Shown here in pieces: positions 25,230 to 38,061 of a stretch of 64,000 nt of DNA (position 1 is the first letter of the stretch; every line of letters begins with the position of its first letter). A program made the translations under genes and the position numbers. The DNA lies in the NCBI GenBank assembly GCA_000727475.1, contig KL647304.1, positions 722,272 to 786,271 of the forward strand, in the 5' to 3' direction. The DNA comes from Sarcocystis neurona. Lineage: Eukaryota; Apicomplexa; Conoidasida; Eucoccidiorida; Sarcocystidae. Under the pieces are notes generated by a model. The model was not told where the DNA came from. It made no database searches and saw only the letters and a list, made by a program, of their open reading frames with translations.

Positions 25230-28200
25230 AGCCGGCGGGCACGCCCGTGCAAAGAGAGCTGCAACGGAGGGTGCTCCACTCTGTAATTCGTTCGTACACT
25301 TCACATCGTAGGGCGGGAAATACCATTCAGGTAATGTGCGTGGTTCAACTGTTTCGCAAGCAGACATGCGGGTTTGCCGGGCTGTAAACACCGCATTCGT
25401 GAGATTGTCCATTATGGCAACCTTGGGGGACTGGGAGGTCCAGTCATTGTACCTCCTTCCAGTATTGGGAGGTGTGGATGTGCATCTTCCCAGGAGCGCA
25501 TGCTCTTGCGGATTCCAAAATTTGTTCGTACTAGACGTTACTGCTTAGAGTGATTGCAACGGCCCAGCTGATTAATTCACGCTTAATCTTGGTTTGTGTG
25601 AATTGCTTGCGTACCCTGTGAACCTGCACAAAGGGCCACGGTACAATCGGGGCTTTGTTTTTTGTGTACGCAATCTGCGTGTCACACACCAGCTTCCACT
25701 CAGTTCTACACCGGAACATCTATGTTGTACGCGAGGGAGATCGGCAGCGCAGCTCTCCCTATACCAGCCCTTCGGTATGCCGTCAATACGTGTTTACTCT
25801 GCAGTACGTCAGTGTCGTTTTGACTTTTCAGTGGGGTGGTTCACCATTGCAGGCATGGTCTTGCGGATTGAATCGCTAGATCGACAGATGAGTTCCTTTG
25901 ACCGATGGGCAGTGCAGCTCTTTCTACAACGTCCTTTCGATCTGCAGTTGATAAGCGTTTATTCTGACGTGGCAAGCATGATTTCGTGAACTCGACTGCC
26001 ATATTGTCACGTGAATCCCTTTGAACGTGTAAAAGGTGGCTTTCAACTATAAAACGGCATGCCGGCAGCATTTTGATTGTCCGTTGACACGGATACTTTT
26101 TCTAGATACTACGGCTTAGTTTTGACGCACACGTTTTACCTGCGTATGGTGTGACGGTCAACATGCTACGTTCTGGCAGCAATTTCCGTCTCCGTGGGGT
26201 TCCATGGGGTCAATAAACACGCGTATATCTCTGCTTTACGGCGTGACTTTTCCATCCGTCGTATGTCGGCAGCATTTCCAACACTCGCTGAGTAAGCTGG
26301 TCGCACGAATCCGCAGCTGAACCGCTTAGTCGACTGAGTGAGTAGCTCAAACCCGTAACAACCATTACATTCACGCACTAGAAGAAACATTGTCGGACCG
26401 TTATTGCCGGACGGTTATTGAGCGCCAGCGGGGAATGTGTAAAATTAAGAGACGCGTCAAATTTGACTTTGTTAAATATATCTCCTGTGTCCTAAGGATC
26501 CCGGTGCATGCAGTCCGAAGGGTACTACATACAAAAATACCGTCTTAGTCTGTTGGACAAAAAGCCTCATCAGAGAGGTATAGAGCTCTTCGTTTGTGTC
26601 TGATGACTCCGACGCCTATGCGCACAACCGCTCGGTTTTGCCGTTTTCATCATGATGGAGTGTAGTTGGTGACTCCGACACCTACACACACAATCCATCG
26701 TTTGCTCCATTTCCCTGATGATGGAGCCGACTCTTCAACAAGGAAAGCTATACTGTGTGACTAAAGAGGGCTCTTGCCTTTTCAGCGCGCCTATATACGG
26801 GTTGTGGTATTGCGTTTATCCATACAGAGGTGTGTGAGACCCAGACGTAGTTAGTTGCAGAGTTTTCGATTGCAAAATCTCTCTGCACCTGGGCAAGTCT
26901 GTTTGTGCGGGGCTGGTAAGTACTCCGTACGCATCACGTATCTGTAACAGTGCACACTCCGTACGCATCACGTATCTAACACGTGGAGGGCTCTTCCCTC
27001 TTCAAGGTGCGTATATCGTGGCTGTGGGATTATGGTTATCCGCAGGAAACAATCGCCACTAATGGCTGCTGGTGGTGTACGCTCCTCGTGTACGCTTCTT
27101 CAACAATCCCAGTGCAGATACACATGAACCGTAACACTGCTGTCGGCTCCGTGTCTGTGTGGTAGCTGGACGAACTGTTCTGCGACACGGAGCTCAAATT
27201 GCATCCACAGCTACTGCTGTTCATACAGACAAGAAAACGATCGAAGAAATCAGATGAAACTTTCGTCCCTCCATACTACAGGGGGCGAGCACGGTCCTCC
27301 ACTAGCTGCTGGCGGTGGTGGTGCAAGCTTGTGCCCCATTCACACAAACTCCTTGGAACTGCATGCTCGTGCGTGGACTTGAACAGAATGCGTCTCTTCG
27401 CAGAGCACTGTTCTCCAAACTACGCGGTCCGTTCGGTGCAGCTCTGAGTGTACGTACTACCCGAGGATAAGAAGATAATCCCGTCGCGAGTAGACGGAGG
27501 GATGCTTACACTTTTTGACTTCAGCACTCAAAAGCAAGTTTGAGCATAAAGAAAGAAATCCTACTGAACGTGGTTAGGACGATGCCCTCTAATATACGTA
27601 ACTTGAAAATTTGCGCCTATACATACAGTAGGTTCAGCGCGTGTAATTCCACGATGACACTAGCTGGGGTATTACAGATATTTACCGAGCTTGAAAAGGA
27701 GAGCTGATAAGAGATAAGTTCAGGCAGCGGACGACGAGGTTCCTGCAGCAGTAAGGACTCCGGTGCCTCGAACTCTACAATCTCCTCTGGAGAAGTTGCG
27801 ACGTCCAGGACTGTTATGTCTCCCAACGGAAGTAGCTTTCAGCGACCTACGCTTGAGTGTGTTTATTCTTTTGTATCGTTGACAGTCATCAGGTACCGCA
27901 TTTTACTTTGCCTATGGCCGTGGGACAGCTGTGTCAGGAGGCGACTCGTTTAGCACTACCGCGATCTCGATTAACTCATTTTCTTCAGTGGACATCTGTA
28001 TACCCTGCCGCCCCCTGCGACTGTGTACTGTGAGCACACCTGTCTATTCTGGGTACGTGAGAATGTGTCTGGACGACTCTGTCAGTCTGTCTTCTTGTGC
28101 GTGCGCACCTTCCGGTGTGTCATGAGAATTTTACCATTGGTTCAAATGAGACTTATAATGCGTTTATCGATCTAAATATGAAAGCCCTGCGTAGCCTCAG

Positions 28201-28542
28201 TAGGTGGAGTTTCCTGCGTAGTTTTTGTCTTAAGGCTCAGGGCTGAATCTATACAGCTGCCTGATCGTCTGTAATGAAGTTTTCTCCTTTTTTCGAAGGG
28301 GACGCTCGACAGCCTTCCCAAAAGTGTATTACGAGGCACAGGCGACCCATTCCATGGGCCATATGTGATCCACAGATGTAATTAGTTTTTGTGTCTGGGC
28401 AGAGGACTGGTGAACAATGCTCGAATTCACGTAGTATCAAAGACACATACACGTACACCCGTGCAGATGACGCTAGTTTATTAAGACACAATCCCACGCA
28501 TCTGGCTAACAACGGGCTGCCAAGCTGATAGTAGATCTACAG
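25230..28542. other. repeat-poor spacer with degenerate duplications
   Basis: Holds diverged duplications: about 25740-25810 against 25900-25975, 26610-26735 (two units), 26780-26845 against 26980-27050, and ACTCCGTACGCATCACGTAT twice near 26925 and 26950. A 131-codon plus-strand frame at 25594-25989 spans one duplicated pair and is probably not a gene. Confidence 0.45.
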
Positions 28543-29908
28543 GTGTCCTCTGCAAATCGACACCACACCAGCGTGTTGATACGCTGAACAAGCATGTCTA
28601 TCAGGCAGATTCAGACCTCATGTGTAGACACTTAAAAAGCGTCGCACCCGCGACTCGAATTGATGTAGGTGTGAAGACGGACACGGCTGACAAGCGAAGC
28701 GGGACAAATGCGGAATGCAGGTTTTTTTCAATACAACTACAGAATGGCACTGAGGAATCCCGAACTACTATTGTAATCCCCCAAAAGGGAATACAAATGC
28801 GCGCATACACAGATGCACGTGTTTTACTTCCATGCGTAAGTAACATTTTGTAGTCGCGCGGAATCTATACTTCTGCGTATCCTCCTGCCTTACTGAAGGT
28901 GTGGGTAAGTAGGTGTGCTTACTGGCAGACTGCTGTATGGCAGAACGCAGTACATGAAATTTTTGTTGGCGTATGTCAGTTCAGGTCACGTTAGCAAAGA
29001 TGAGATTAACGGAACAAATCATACGTGTACACACACAGGCGTAGGATTCTTCTGCTGCTGCGCTTGCAAGGAAAAAGACAGCAGTAGGAACAAAAAACTC
29101 CAACCTTCGGTCTTGCGCTGCTTACAGCTGCAGAATTAATGACGCTACATCTGCAGATCGGCATCTTACGACAAGAAGGTGGGGAACGTTGCGCAGCAAT
29201 CTGGCTTGAAAAGGACAGTATTCGGCTCACGTAGAAGTGCAAACACGAAGACCGAAAAACACAGCGTCTGCGTGTGGGTCTTACACACTCGCACAGGACG
29301 GAACCGAACACTCCCGAGTCTGTACTGCAGAATCGCAGCAGACTGTGATCGTAGGGAGGTGAGAAATATTAGTGACAAAACCCTCTATCTCCGTCGCACG
29401 TAGTTTGTGCAGTACACAGTGGAAACTACACACGTAGCTGAGCTGGACAATGAGGCTGACGTGGCTTCTCCCTTCCTTGTTCATAATCGACACATGGACA
29501 TGCTATTTGCTTCATACAACAAAAAGCCGGTGGAGCACAGCCGAAGAAGTAGAAACGCAGCTGAGGCCTTTATGATCACAGAGATGACCTCTGCGCTACT
29601 GTTTGTAAGCAACAAGCTGTAGTGACTTCGCGCAACGTTAAGGAAACAGCTTAACCGCGAGTGTTTCCGTGTCTTCGACCACATTGAAAATAAAACTTGA
29701 CTACGTTGTCGTGTAGTTCATTAAGGCATCTGTTTTACACGCGGGCGAAGCCGACCCTGAAGTGTTTATATCCGAAAAAACGAGCTTTTTTTGCGATTGT
29801 CTTGTAACAACAGGTCGTGGAGTGGACATGAATGAAGTGTCACTCCACATTTCACTATTTGGAATGAGATTCGCTCAGCTGGAAAAAAACGACGATGAAG
29901 AAGGATGA
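28543..29908 (+). CDS. candidate three-exon Cys-containing protein, 5' end missing
   Basis: Three open segments join in phase. Segment A (28543-28835) has acceptor GATCTACAG and donor TGC|GTAAGT and includes AECRFFSIQLQNGTEESRTT and ARVLLPC. Segment B (29413-29604) has acceptor TTTGTGCAG and donor TTT|GTAAGC and includes HVAELDNEADVASPFLVHN. Segment C (29726-29908) includes EKTSFFCDCLVTTGRG and ends KNDDEEG-stop. Both internal joins are phase 0, giving about 221 residues. Paired cysteines, beta-rich composition and an F-F-C-x-C motif are loosely reminiscent of apicomplexan 6-Cys or SRS surface folds, but I cannot show homology. An alternative after A is a short 29157 exon (GILRQEGGERCAAIWLEK) ending at TAG. 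No signal-peptide exon was found upstream. Confidence 0.33.
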
Positions 29909-32900
29909 AGAGCAGTTGAAGACGCTCTTTTCAAAGCGAACAGTTGCACCGTAATAAGCCAAACCTCATACGTTGATAGTGTGGACGGCTGAGCCGGAGA
30001 CGAACGAAGAATTCTGGTTAAAAGGGAGCACAGGCAGTCTATATGGGTGAACCTGAGGTGTGTAGCAAGTCCACTTTTCCTTCATATAAGACTCTAAGTT
30101 GACGCCGAATGAATAACTACATCTGCTGTTGAGTTTCGACGGCCTACTTGGTCGAAATGTGGGACAAAAAGATAATTTCTTTCCCAAACCAAAGGCTACG
30201 GAGATTGACACTATACGGGAAGGTATCTGGACAGCACTGTCCCAGAATTCAGTATCGAGTAACTAGCAGCTGAACTGTGAATCGCACTGAAGGTCGCGCA
30301 GGAGAAAGTTTTTGATATCACGAATGTATACAGTGGGAGTATGTGTACAAAGTACATTTTACAAGTTCATAATATGACTGCAAGAAGCTGGCCACATTGT
30401 GGGTGGGCAAACACTCTTCAAGGTGGAGCTTTAGTTTCAAGATAAAGTAGAAGATCCTGCCTTACTGGTGTTGTCTAATTTATTTTGTATAGTCGGGTAA
30501 GCTGACGTCTTGCGTGTACACAGTCTAGTCAGTGAGAGGTGCTACGTCGGCGAAACCTTGTTACTCCCTCAAGGAACCCGTCACACCATCATTATTGCGA
30601 CCCCACCTACAAATATTGACTTCCTGCTAGAACCCCTGATCATGTAGTAACGTCAGTAATGCGTTCCTAGTCACTGTTAGTCCTGCATTACTCGTGCACG
30701 TCAGTGAGTGAGTGCTCACTCGGTACGAATAAGAGGTAACGCCGTTGGCCTATTTCAGCGGCATACGCATCCTTGCTGCAGGAGCTGCCCTTTGCCTGCA
30801 CAAAAGGGAAATACCATACCAATCGCTTCCTTCCTGATGAGTTCTAGCACGTTTCCTATTAAATCGGACAAAGAAAAAGCAAGTCGTTGCGCCCACCTTT
30901 GCTGCAGGCTAGATACCGCGTGGGCCGTTGATATACTGGCCATTAGATTGCGCTATTGAATAATATCACACGAAGAACGTTGCCCGATTAGCGTAATTCT
31001 CAACTTAATTTATCCTTCACCCGATATTTACGAAGTTGAGAAGGCATCAGCCTGTTTTCCGTATTTTCAAGATTATTGATGTCAACGTTGGTCAGAGGCA
31101 CAGAGAAGCCGGCAGCATTTTAGACCTGAACTGGCATCTCAGGGCGTCCCGTCCTTACGTTTCTGTACTATAAAGCATAAACATATACATAGATCTCTGA
31201 AATCAGTGGTGCACTGCACTATCTAGGAGTATGAACAAATAGGCATACGTATGTATTTGTGTATGTATATGTGTATTTATGTATGTATGTATGTTTGTAT
31301 ATGTATATGTATGTATATATATATATATGTATACACATATGCTAGTGGTAACTGTGGAGAACGACTGATATCTTTTAATGCTGAAATTAGAGCTACTGAA
31401 GTTGCCCTTCCCACACCGTTTAACTGCTGTCGTTCACAAGAATATAACTCTTCATTTACACACTTTCAAAGGCTACGATTCTCTCTCTCTATCTATCCAT
31501 CTATCTATTTGTATATCTATCTATCTATCTAAATATATATACATATATACATATATATACGTTTGCGTACAAGCAAAAGTGCTGGACATGAAGATTATGA
31601 TGGCCACCGTTTCTAACGTTGCTACTGATGCAGTTAGCCTTCCAGCTACTACAACAACAATAACTACTACTACTACTACATCTTTCACTAAAATCGTCAG
31701 TGGTTTCGATGGTACGCCAATCCTGCAGCTGCCGACATTGGCACTCAATGGTCGTCAAATCCAGCAAAACTGCAACTGTTGTTAAAATTGTGTTCCTAAC
31801 AATACAACTACCTCTACCTGTACTACTTTCTCTGAAGGAAATTACACACGTGGCTTCTACTGCCACTGACATTACTGCTAATAGTAATACCGTATTCTAT
31901 AATACTACAGCTACTACAATATGCATACTCTATGTGGCACCTTTGTGGGACACCGACAGTACACGTACTGCGCATCCCTGTTTCCATCCCATGTGAGCAA
32001 CGAAGAAACATTCCAGATTGTTAGTTTACTGTTTTCTATTACTACTACAGGAACTACTGCATGCTGTATTCGAGGTTGCCACCTACGTGAGTATCCCACA
32101 ATACAACTATTGCGCAGCCACCCTCCACCTCGTGTGAACAACGACGCAACATTTCAGATTATGCTTGCGTAGCACGTAATTTTAGGATAAAGATTCATCA
32201 ATACAAAATGTCACTATTGTAAGAAGCCAGGCCAGCAGCCCGGCTGTGGTTGCAGACCGTCAGAGGTTGCAATGCAGCCGAGTGGCTCACTTTCTCGTTC
32301 TGATGTAGAGTGTCTCCTTTTATTTCCAGATGGAGGAACGTTGTAGCGTTCCGTCGGGTGCACAGAAGACGGTCTCAGTTCCCTAGAAGCCTAGGTTGCT
32401 GGCCGGCACATCGCCCTGCGGTGCTCGGCTCGACATGTACGCGTTCGTCTTTAAGATATAAAATGATTTCAAATGTCCACCCCCAACTCATCAACACACC
32501 CAACATTAAGTTACTCATTGAACAACCTTTATGCGGAACATTTTCTCCATCTCAGCAACCACAGCAGTGGAATCAAAGAGCGTCTGCAACACGGGCGTCT
32601 GGCTGTTAATCATTTTGTAAAACCGTATCTGTTGTGTGCCGGTGAGAAAGGCATGTGGAAAGAATGTCCGTCGCCTTACTGTGACCTGAATAGGAGAGTA
32701 AGCGGGACTTCCCTGTGCATCGTTGTCTTCAAATACATGAACTTTTGAGTCGTATCCACTTGACGCAGTGACAGTCGTGTCCTTTTGTCAAAAAGGAAGG
32801 CACAGAACAGCCCTCCAGCAGGACTCTTATAACGGAAAAATTACTTACATTGGAACTCTGTGGCTTCTCTGAACAGGCAACGGGGGCACCTGATCATTCT

Positions 32901-34902
32901 GTGCAGCACTTCCTAGGACACTGCAAAAGCTGTATGTCCTTTTTCATCTTCCACGTGTCGTCGTCAGCTTCTCTATCCTTTCCGAACATGTAGTGTATGC
33001 CAAGCTGTAATTCTGTAGATTCCAAAAGGACAACTGACTAGCCCGTTCGACTAAATCTACTTGCCCGCAAACCTGTCGCCCTGTCTGTCCTTCGAGGTCT
33101 CTAACCGACCAGAATTGGTTCCAATGTCAGTAGTGTGCATTTGGCCAGGCCATCAGACATCCTGATATGAAACGCTTCGGGCGAAAGATTAAGATGTCGT
33201 GATATGCGGCTGCGAGTTGACGTCCTCAGAAGAAGCGGTGGCGTCACCAATTTCCTTATTCTTCGGCCTGAATGATCGATCTCCCTTGGGAGAATGCGAC
33301 AGATTGTGCACGACGAGTGAAAGAGGATCATTTTTAGCGTGCTTGTGGACGGCAAACTCTCTGGTGAAGTAACAGGTGTAATTGCGACAGCAAGTCTGTG
33401 GCCACCTGCGAAAGTTCTTTTAAATGCAGGGACAAACGTGATGCTTCAGATTTGTATCCGAAGGAACTACCAACGAGAAACTCAGAAGCCGGAGAGGCAC
33501 TTGTGGCCATGCAAATGAATCTCTTGCTTGCTTCTTATCAGACGCTTCCCACACATGACCCCTTTTAATTATAAAACCGTTCCTTTAGCGCTGCAGAAAC
33601 CTGTGCAGGTATTTTCTCAGACACCTTTTCCAACGGTGGCGAATCCCGCCGTATCACGAAGTGCTGAGGGCGCTCTGAGGTGGTTCTTCCCTTGTGGATC
33701 TCTAACGGAGAGGAAGACCACCAGCTCCAGTTTCGCCGTGCGTCTCTACTGACACGGGTGTATGCTCTTATGTCAAAACCCACGGTGACAAATCCACTCG
33801 TGCCCGCAGGTGTTGCGAGGCCTTCAATGTGTGTCTTCTAATGCGAATGCATGCCACGCTAACGGAAAAGGAGAATGCCACCCGTGGTCTTGTCACACGT
33901 TCCCCCATGTATGTAATTACAGCTGTGCAGCGATACACTGTCGTGCGGTGGGCTCACGGCGCTTAGTACGATGTACAAAAGCAAGAGAGACTGTCGCTCT
34001 TTTAACACGCTTCTGTCCAGAAAAGGCGTCTTTTCTCAGGAAAATTGCCCACAATCCGCAGAAGGTTCCAGACCGAGGGTTAGACTATATGTGATCGCTT
34101 GCCGCCTCGGTAGGATCTTCCAGTTGCCCTGTACCTTCCCTTGGTTCATGTCGCTGAAGATGGGTACAAGCATGCGCTGGAGTACCAGCGTGGGTACTCT
34201 GTCTCGTACGTCTGCGACGGCGGGTTCATACTATTGTACATTCCGAGTGCATTAGCTACTCGCGGGTGCACAGGGCTCACCGTAAAGCAATATGCAGGGC
34301 AACGTTCACGACACATCGTCCTATATTTTGCGAGTGTCTCCACCGAACGTGTATGTGCACGCCCCACACAGGTGTACACAGGTATTTTTGTTCAGTATTC
34401 TTTCCCGCTGTAGCAGATCTCAGGAGTTACTGCGCAAGGTACGGTCTTGATTTTTACATATGAAGATACCGTTTTCTTACCCGTCACGTCAGAAATGTTG
34501 CGTAAGTATGGATCTGGGTCTCTGAATGTGACATTCTAATAAACCTGGACTTCATAGTAATCAGCAGAAATTTTTGCTTCCTCGACGTTGTGCTGCACCT
34601 GTAGCCAGTGGGTGACAACGAGTCTATCCTGTCCCCACACCGTGTGCGCGTGCGCCTCTAACGAGCGTAAATCATATGCTTTGGACTTGGTTATCAATGC
34701 TGTGCATTCGGTGAGCTCAGGACGAACGAATGCTTCGACGTCATTAGCTGCTACGGCCGACGGTACTCTCTTGATCACTGCTACTAGCGAAAAGGCTTCT
34801 GTGGGTCGGATCACACACTCTCCATTGGGTAGCAGTCCCAATTCAGGCTTCTGGCCGCCGTCTTCATATAATTACTACGTCTCCCGTGGAAGGAATTTCA
34901 AA
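29909..34902. other. spacer with sparse microsatellites, no recognised gene
   Basis: Includes GTAT/TATG microsatellites at 31250-31340, CTAT repeats at 31485-31560, and a run of ACT triplets near 31650-31680. Two minus-strand frames look protein-like in composition (34536-34880, with VIRPTEAFSLVAVIKRV, and 35470-35700) but lack a family match, and the first overlaps a plus-strand frame. I see no defensible gene. Confidence 0.4.
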
Positions 34903-34984
34903 ATGCGTCGGATGAAGTTGATATTTGTGCTGTCGTTTGCGACGGCGACGTTCGTCCTTGACAACGCCGCAAGCGTTTCAATTG
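34903..34984 (+). CDS. exon 1, signal peptide of candidate secreted protein
   Basis: ATG CGT CGG ATG opens 27 codons with a basic start and hydrophobic core, ending ATT G|GTAACA. An alternative start is the Met four codons in. The frame also stays open past the donor, so an unspliced 66-residue product is possible. Confidence 0.42.
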
Positions 34985-37900
34985 GTAACACACTTTCCGC
35001 ACTTCCGACTTCCGCGCAACGTTTGTCTCGCCTACAGAACCACTATTCCTACCCATGCGTGAATACAAGTTTTTCCGCCTTCGAAGAGGACCTATCTCCG
35101 TAGCTGTACAACTTATATCGACGCACTTTGAATAGATAGCTAAACCCACCACTCTGTATAAACACAAGCTGAGTAGGTAGTTAACGCTATTATTCCGGGA
35201 AGATTTTACTCGACGATGCGCATCTTCGCACACTCGAGCACCCGTGCATCATGCAGTCATTTTTTGCCAGATTCTACGACTTCGCTGCTGCTTACATTCA
35301 TTTGTCACGACGAGGGAGGTTTAGTGTGCACGTGGGCGCTGTTGTCGTGTTCTCACATTGACGCCTTCAGCGCCGCACGTGTGCGGCTCTCGATCCTGTT
35401 CGTCACTGGCCCGCTCGTAGCGTACAACGTCTTTACCGTCCCCAGAGTCCTAATGCTTGTTCTGTATTGTACGTGATAGTAGGTACATCGTCTTGTCTGT
35501 TGCCCCTTGCTACTTCCACCTTAGGGCTGGCTGCGTCTCCTCTCAACTGTTGTAGCACGATACTACCTGATGATAGTGGGGGCTGCTTTTTATGCAGCGC
35601 GCTAACTGTTGATGAAGGTGTTGCTTCTTCCCACGCCTTCGAGTACTGGGGAAGTTGTCGTTTGTTGCTGTTACCTTTGGTCACCTGGCGTCCCTCTCAC
35701 TTGTTCTTGCTTCCGTTCGCTTTCATCATTACCGCCGTCTTCTACCGCTGGCGGTCCATGAGGTGAATATACTGCAGAACCATATACCCCCGCTGCCGTA
35801 GAATTAATCTATCCTCTCTACGTATTTGCTGGCTGCGGTTCTAGGATGTTAATATCTGTGTTCGTAATGAATTAACAAGTGTGTATTGAGAGAGATATTG
35901 GCGACCATTTATGGAGGGAATGAGAAAGAGACTCTGAATGCAACTTCTGCCTACGCATGTAAACACATAGGTACACATACTGAAAAACAGATGGGAGTGA
36001 CGTAATCGTGACGCGACAGTACGATTCTATAAACCGTCGCGTGTTGATGTGGAGACTTCCTATGCGGTGCCATTCTATCAGAGCAGCAGTTCTCTCCCCC
36101 TTCTCTTCTTATTCGATATATGAAGAGGGATCTCAAGGGAATTGAGAAAGGGCTACGCGAGGTAGAGGCGTCACTGAACAGGATTGAGAAATCATTTGAG
36201 CAAGGAGGTAAGGAGTCGTCACGGTTGGTGTAAAGTCACAGCCAGCATCTACGCAAGAAGATGAGTTGAGGTTTGCAGTAGGCATTACAGCACCCAGCGG
36301 CAGCCGGGTCACTGGCCACTGTGGCTGCAGAAGCACGGAGAGATGGAGGAGTGCTTGTCTCTGAAGTCACACACCAGCCAGTGCAGCCTCGCATAATCGA
36401 AACCGCACCTTTGGGTGTTACAAAATTCACGTGTGCACCAGTAGTACATGCCCTCCGTCGATGTTCCTGCTGGACACTTCCTTTACAAACGAGGACATTT
36501 TGCACTGCTTCGTGCGCCCCCCCTGACTGTCAGAGTGAGTGACTTCTTGCCGTTCTGTCTTGAACGCCACACTGCGTGCGCCTTCCTCTTGGCTTCTCTT
36601 GTATGCATTGGCAGGTTTGCACGTCAGTTTCTGGGCATTTGCTGTGACTATTAGTTGCTCTGTTACTGGGTAATGGCCAAGTGTGCAGCGTTTCCTGTTG
36701 CGAGGCAGTTGTTCTGATTATCACTCTCTATTCTGGTAAGCACGACAAAGCTTGCTGCTTGCCGTGGATTTTTATTCTCCGCCTTAGTTTGAGTTTGTGT
36801 CCAAAGGCTGTCTTCACATTGTGTTTTGTGCTGTCCTTTGAGTTGAGCGTCCACTTTGTATGGATTCTTCACTCCTCTGCCGGTTCTCTTTCTGCCACCG
36901 ACCGTCACTAAGGCTGTGGGAGGACCCCGTTCTTCTGGTCAACTTTTCAACTGATGTTGGTGTCTTGGCTAACACACGTTTATATGTGGAGACACATGTG
37001 CCTCCTCGAATCTCTTACGTGTACGTGTATACACACCGAGAATAGAAGAAAAGTGCAGCTACACGTTGATATCTCTTCGGAGAGAGTAATTAGCTCCAAC
37101 GGTGTCAATCCCAGACGTGCGTCCAGTTCTAAAACCTGCTACTATGTGTGTGTGCGTGTATGTGTGTGCGTGTGTGTGGCGTATGTATGCATGTGTGTAC
37201 CTGTATGTCTATGCACTTGTGTGTGCATGCATGTGTGTACGTATGTCGGCACACAGGTGTGCTTTCTAACAACTGCTGACACAGGAGTCCCAATATCCCC
37301 TCCGAGACCCGTAGGAAAGGTGCCGGGCGACGCTGGAGCTGAAGCATCTCTCTTGAATGATGATGGGCAGGGTAAGTTTCTGACCCAGGCGAAGATGTCA
37401 CCGCTAGGGCATCACGCATGTTGGGAACAGGCAAATTCACGGCATGTGGTGTCTCTGTAGAGCGAGGTTATTTCGTGACTGAAAACACACATTCACGATT
37501 CGCGTGTGCGTGTGTGTGCGTTTTTACGTAGTGACGGCTTTAGAGAATGTCCGTGTGTGTGGGTGTGTGTCGAGAGGTGGCACTTTTAACAGCTGTTCGC
37601 ACACTAGAACGCACATGTTACACGTGCCCCTCGTGTACAACGTTTTGTAGGGAAGGCGCAAGGAGCTGGATCTACCGACGACGGTAAATTGTGCGGTAAG
37701 ATCCACCTTCATGTGAAAAGCCACAGTAAAAATTCGTAAAATTAAAGTCTCTCTTGTAGCTAGTGCAACACCCAGTGGCAGCAGCGAGAGAGGCCACAGT
37801 GAAACTGCTGCCAGTTTATGCTGCTTGCTTCTCCTATTCTTTCGTGGATATTCTAGTGCTGTGTGCTACAAGTTTGCGGCTTGCCGATCTGATTTTTGCT

Positions 37901-38061
37901 CGATTATGCAGGATATGACTTCTGCCCCCATTAGTACATCCGCCTTTCCGCTTCTTTCCAGAGCACTGAAAAAGCTAGTGGGTTTTATTCTTACGTTGAG
38001 TACAGATGATGCTGGAGATGCCGCTAATTTCGCCCCTCGCCGTACGGCGCTGCCACTGTAG
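34903..38061 (+). CDS. candidate secreted/membrane protein, five phase-1 exons
   Basis: Exon 1 (34903-34984) encodes MRRMKLIFVLSFATATFVL and a few more residues, a clear signal peptide; donor G|GTAACA. Exon 2 (36082-36207) encodes a heptad-like helix (DLKGIEKGLREVEASLNRIE); donor GGAG|GTAAGG. Exon 3 (36304-36534) starts GSLATVAAEARRDGG and ends in a Cys-rich segment (C-S-C-W ... C-A-P-P-D-C); donor CAGA|GTGAGT. Exon 4 (37285-37371) encodes VPISPPRPVGKVPGDAGAEA; donor CAGG|GTAAGT. Exon 5 (37760-38061) begins with a Ser/Thr/Gly linker, then a short hydrophobic run (LCCLLLLFF), and stops at TAG. All four introns are phase 1, so the exon set is mutually compatible, giving about 275 residues. Function unknown; secretion is inferred. 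The last hydrophobic run is short and interrupted by Arg, so a membrane anchor is uncertain. Extra exons between 36534 and 37285 are possible. Confidence 0.45.
36082..36207 (+). CDS. exon 2, coiled-coil segment of candidate secreted protein
   Basis: Acceptor GCCATTCTATCAG and donor GGAG|GTAAGG bound 41 complete codons. Hydrophobic residues recur at about every third or fourth position from DLKGIEKGL to RIEKSFEQ. A pyrimidine-rich run at 36090-36110 would also allow an acceptor at 36125, which would change the phase. Confidence 0.45.
36304..36534 (+). CDS. exon 3, Cys-rich segment of candidate secreted protein
   Basis: 76 complete codons in phase 1-1. A charged first half is followed by six cysteines in the last 35 residues, the usual look of a disulfide-bonded extracellular module. 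No named domain is recognised. Confidence 0.4.
37140..37260. repeat. GT-rich microsatellite
   Basis: TGTGTGTGCGTGTATGTGTG-type repeats on the plus strand inside the intron before exon 4 of the candidate secreted protein. Confidence 0.8.
37285..37371 (+). CDS. exon 4 of candidate secreted protein
   Basis: Good acceptor (TTTCTAACAACTGCTGACACAG) and consensus donor CAGG|GTAAGT around 28 codons rich in Pro, Gly, Ala and Asp. A (GT)n microsatellite at 37140-37260 precedes it. Confidence 0.45.
37760..38061 (+). CDS. exon 5 (terminal) of candidate secreted protein
   Basis: Acceptor AAAGTCTCTCTTGTAG is followed by 99 codons and TAG. The start TPSGSSERGHSETAAS looks like a juxtamembrane linker and leads into SLCCLLLLFF. 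A second hydrophobic patch (LVGFILTL) lies further on. Confidence 0.4.

Noticed and set aside
34085..34280. Plus-strand sushi/CCP-like string (YQRGYSVSYVCDGGFILL)
   Set aside because: It lacks the first and fourth cysteines and the conserved Trp of a CCP module, and no second module follows.
34588..35103. 171-codon plus-strand frame as one protein
   Set aside because: An ORF of this length is expected about once by chance in a window this size. Only the segment after ATG 34903 has a signal-peptide character.
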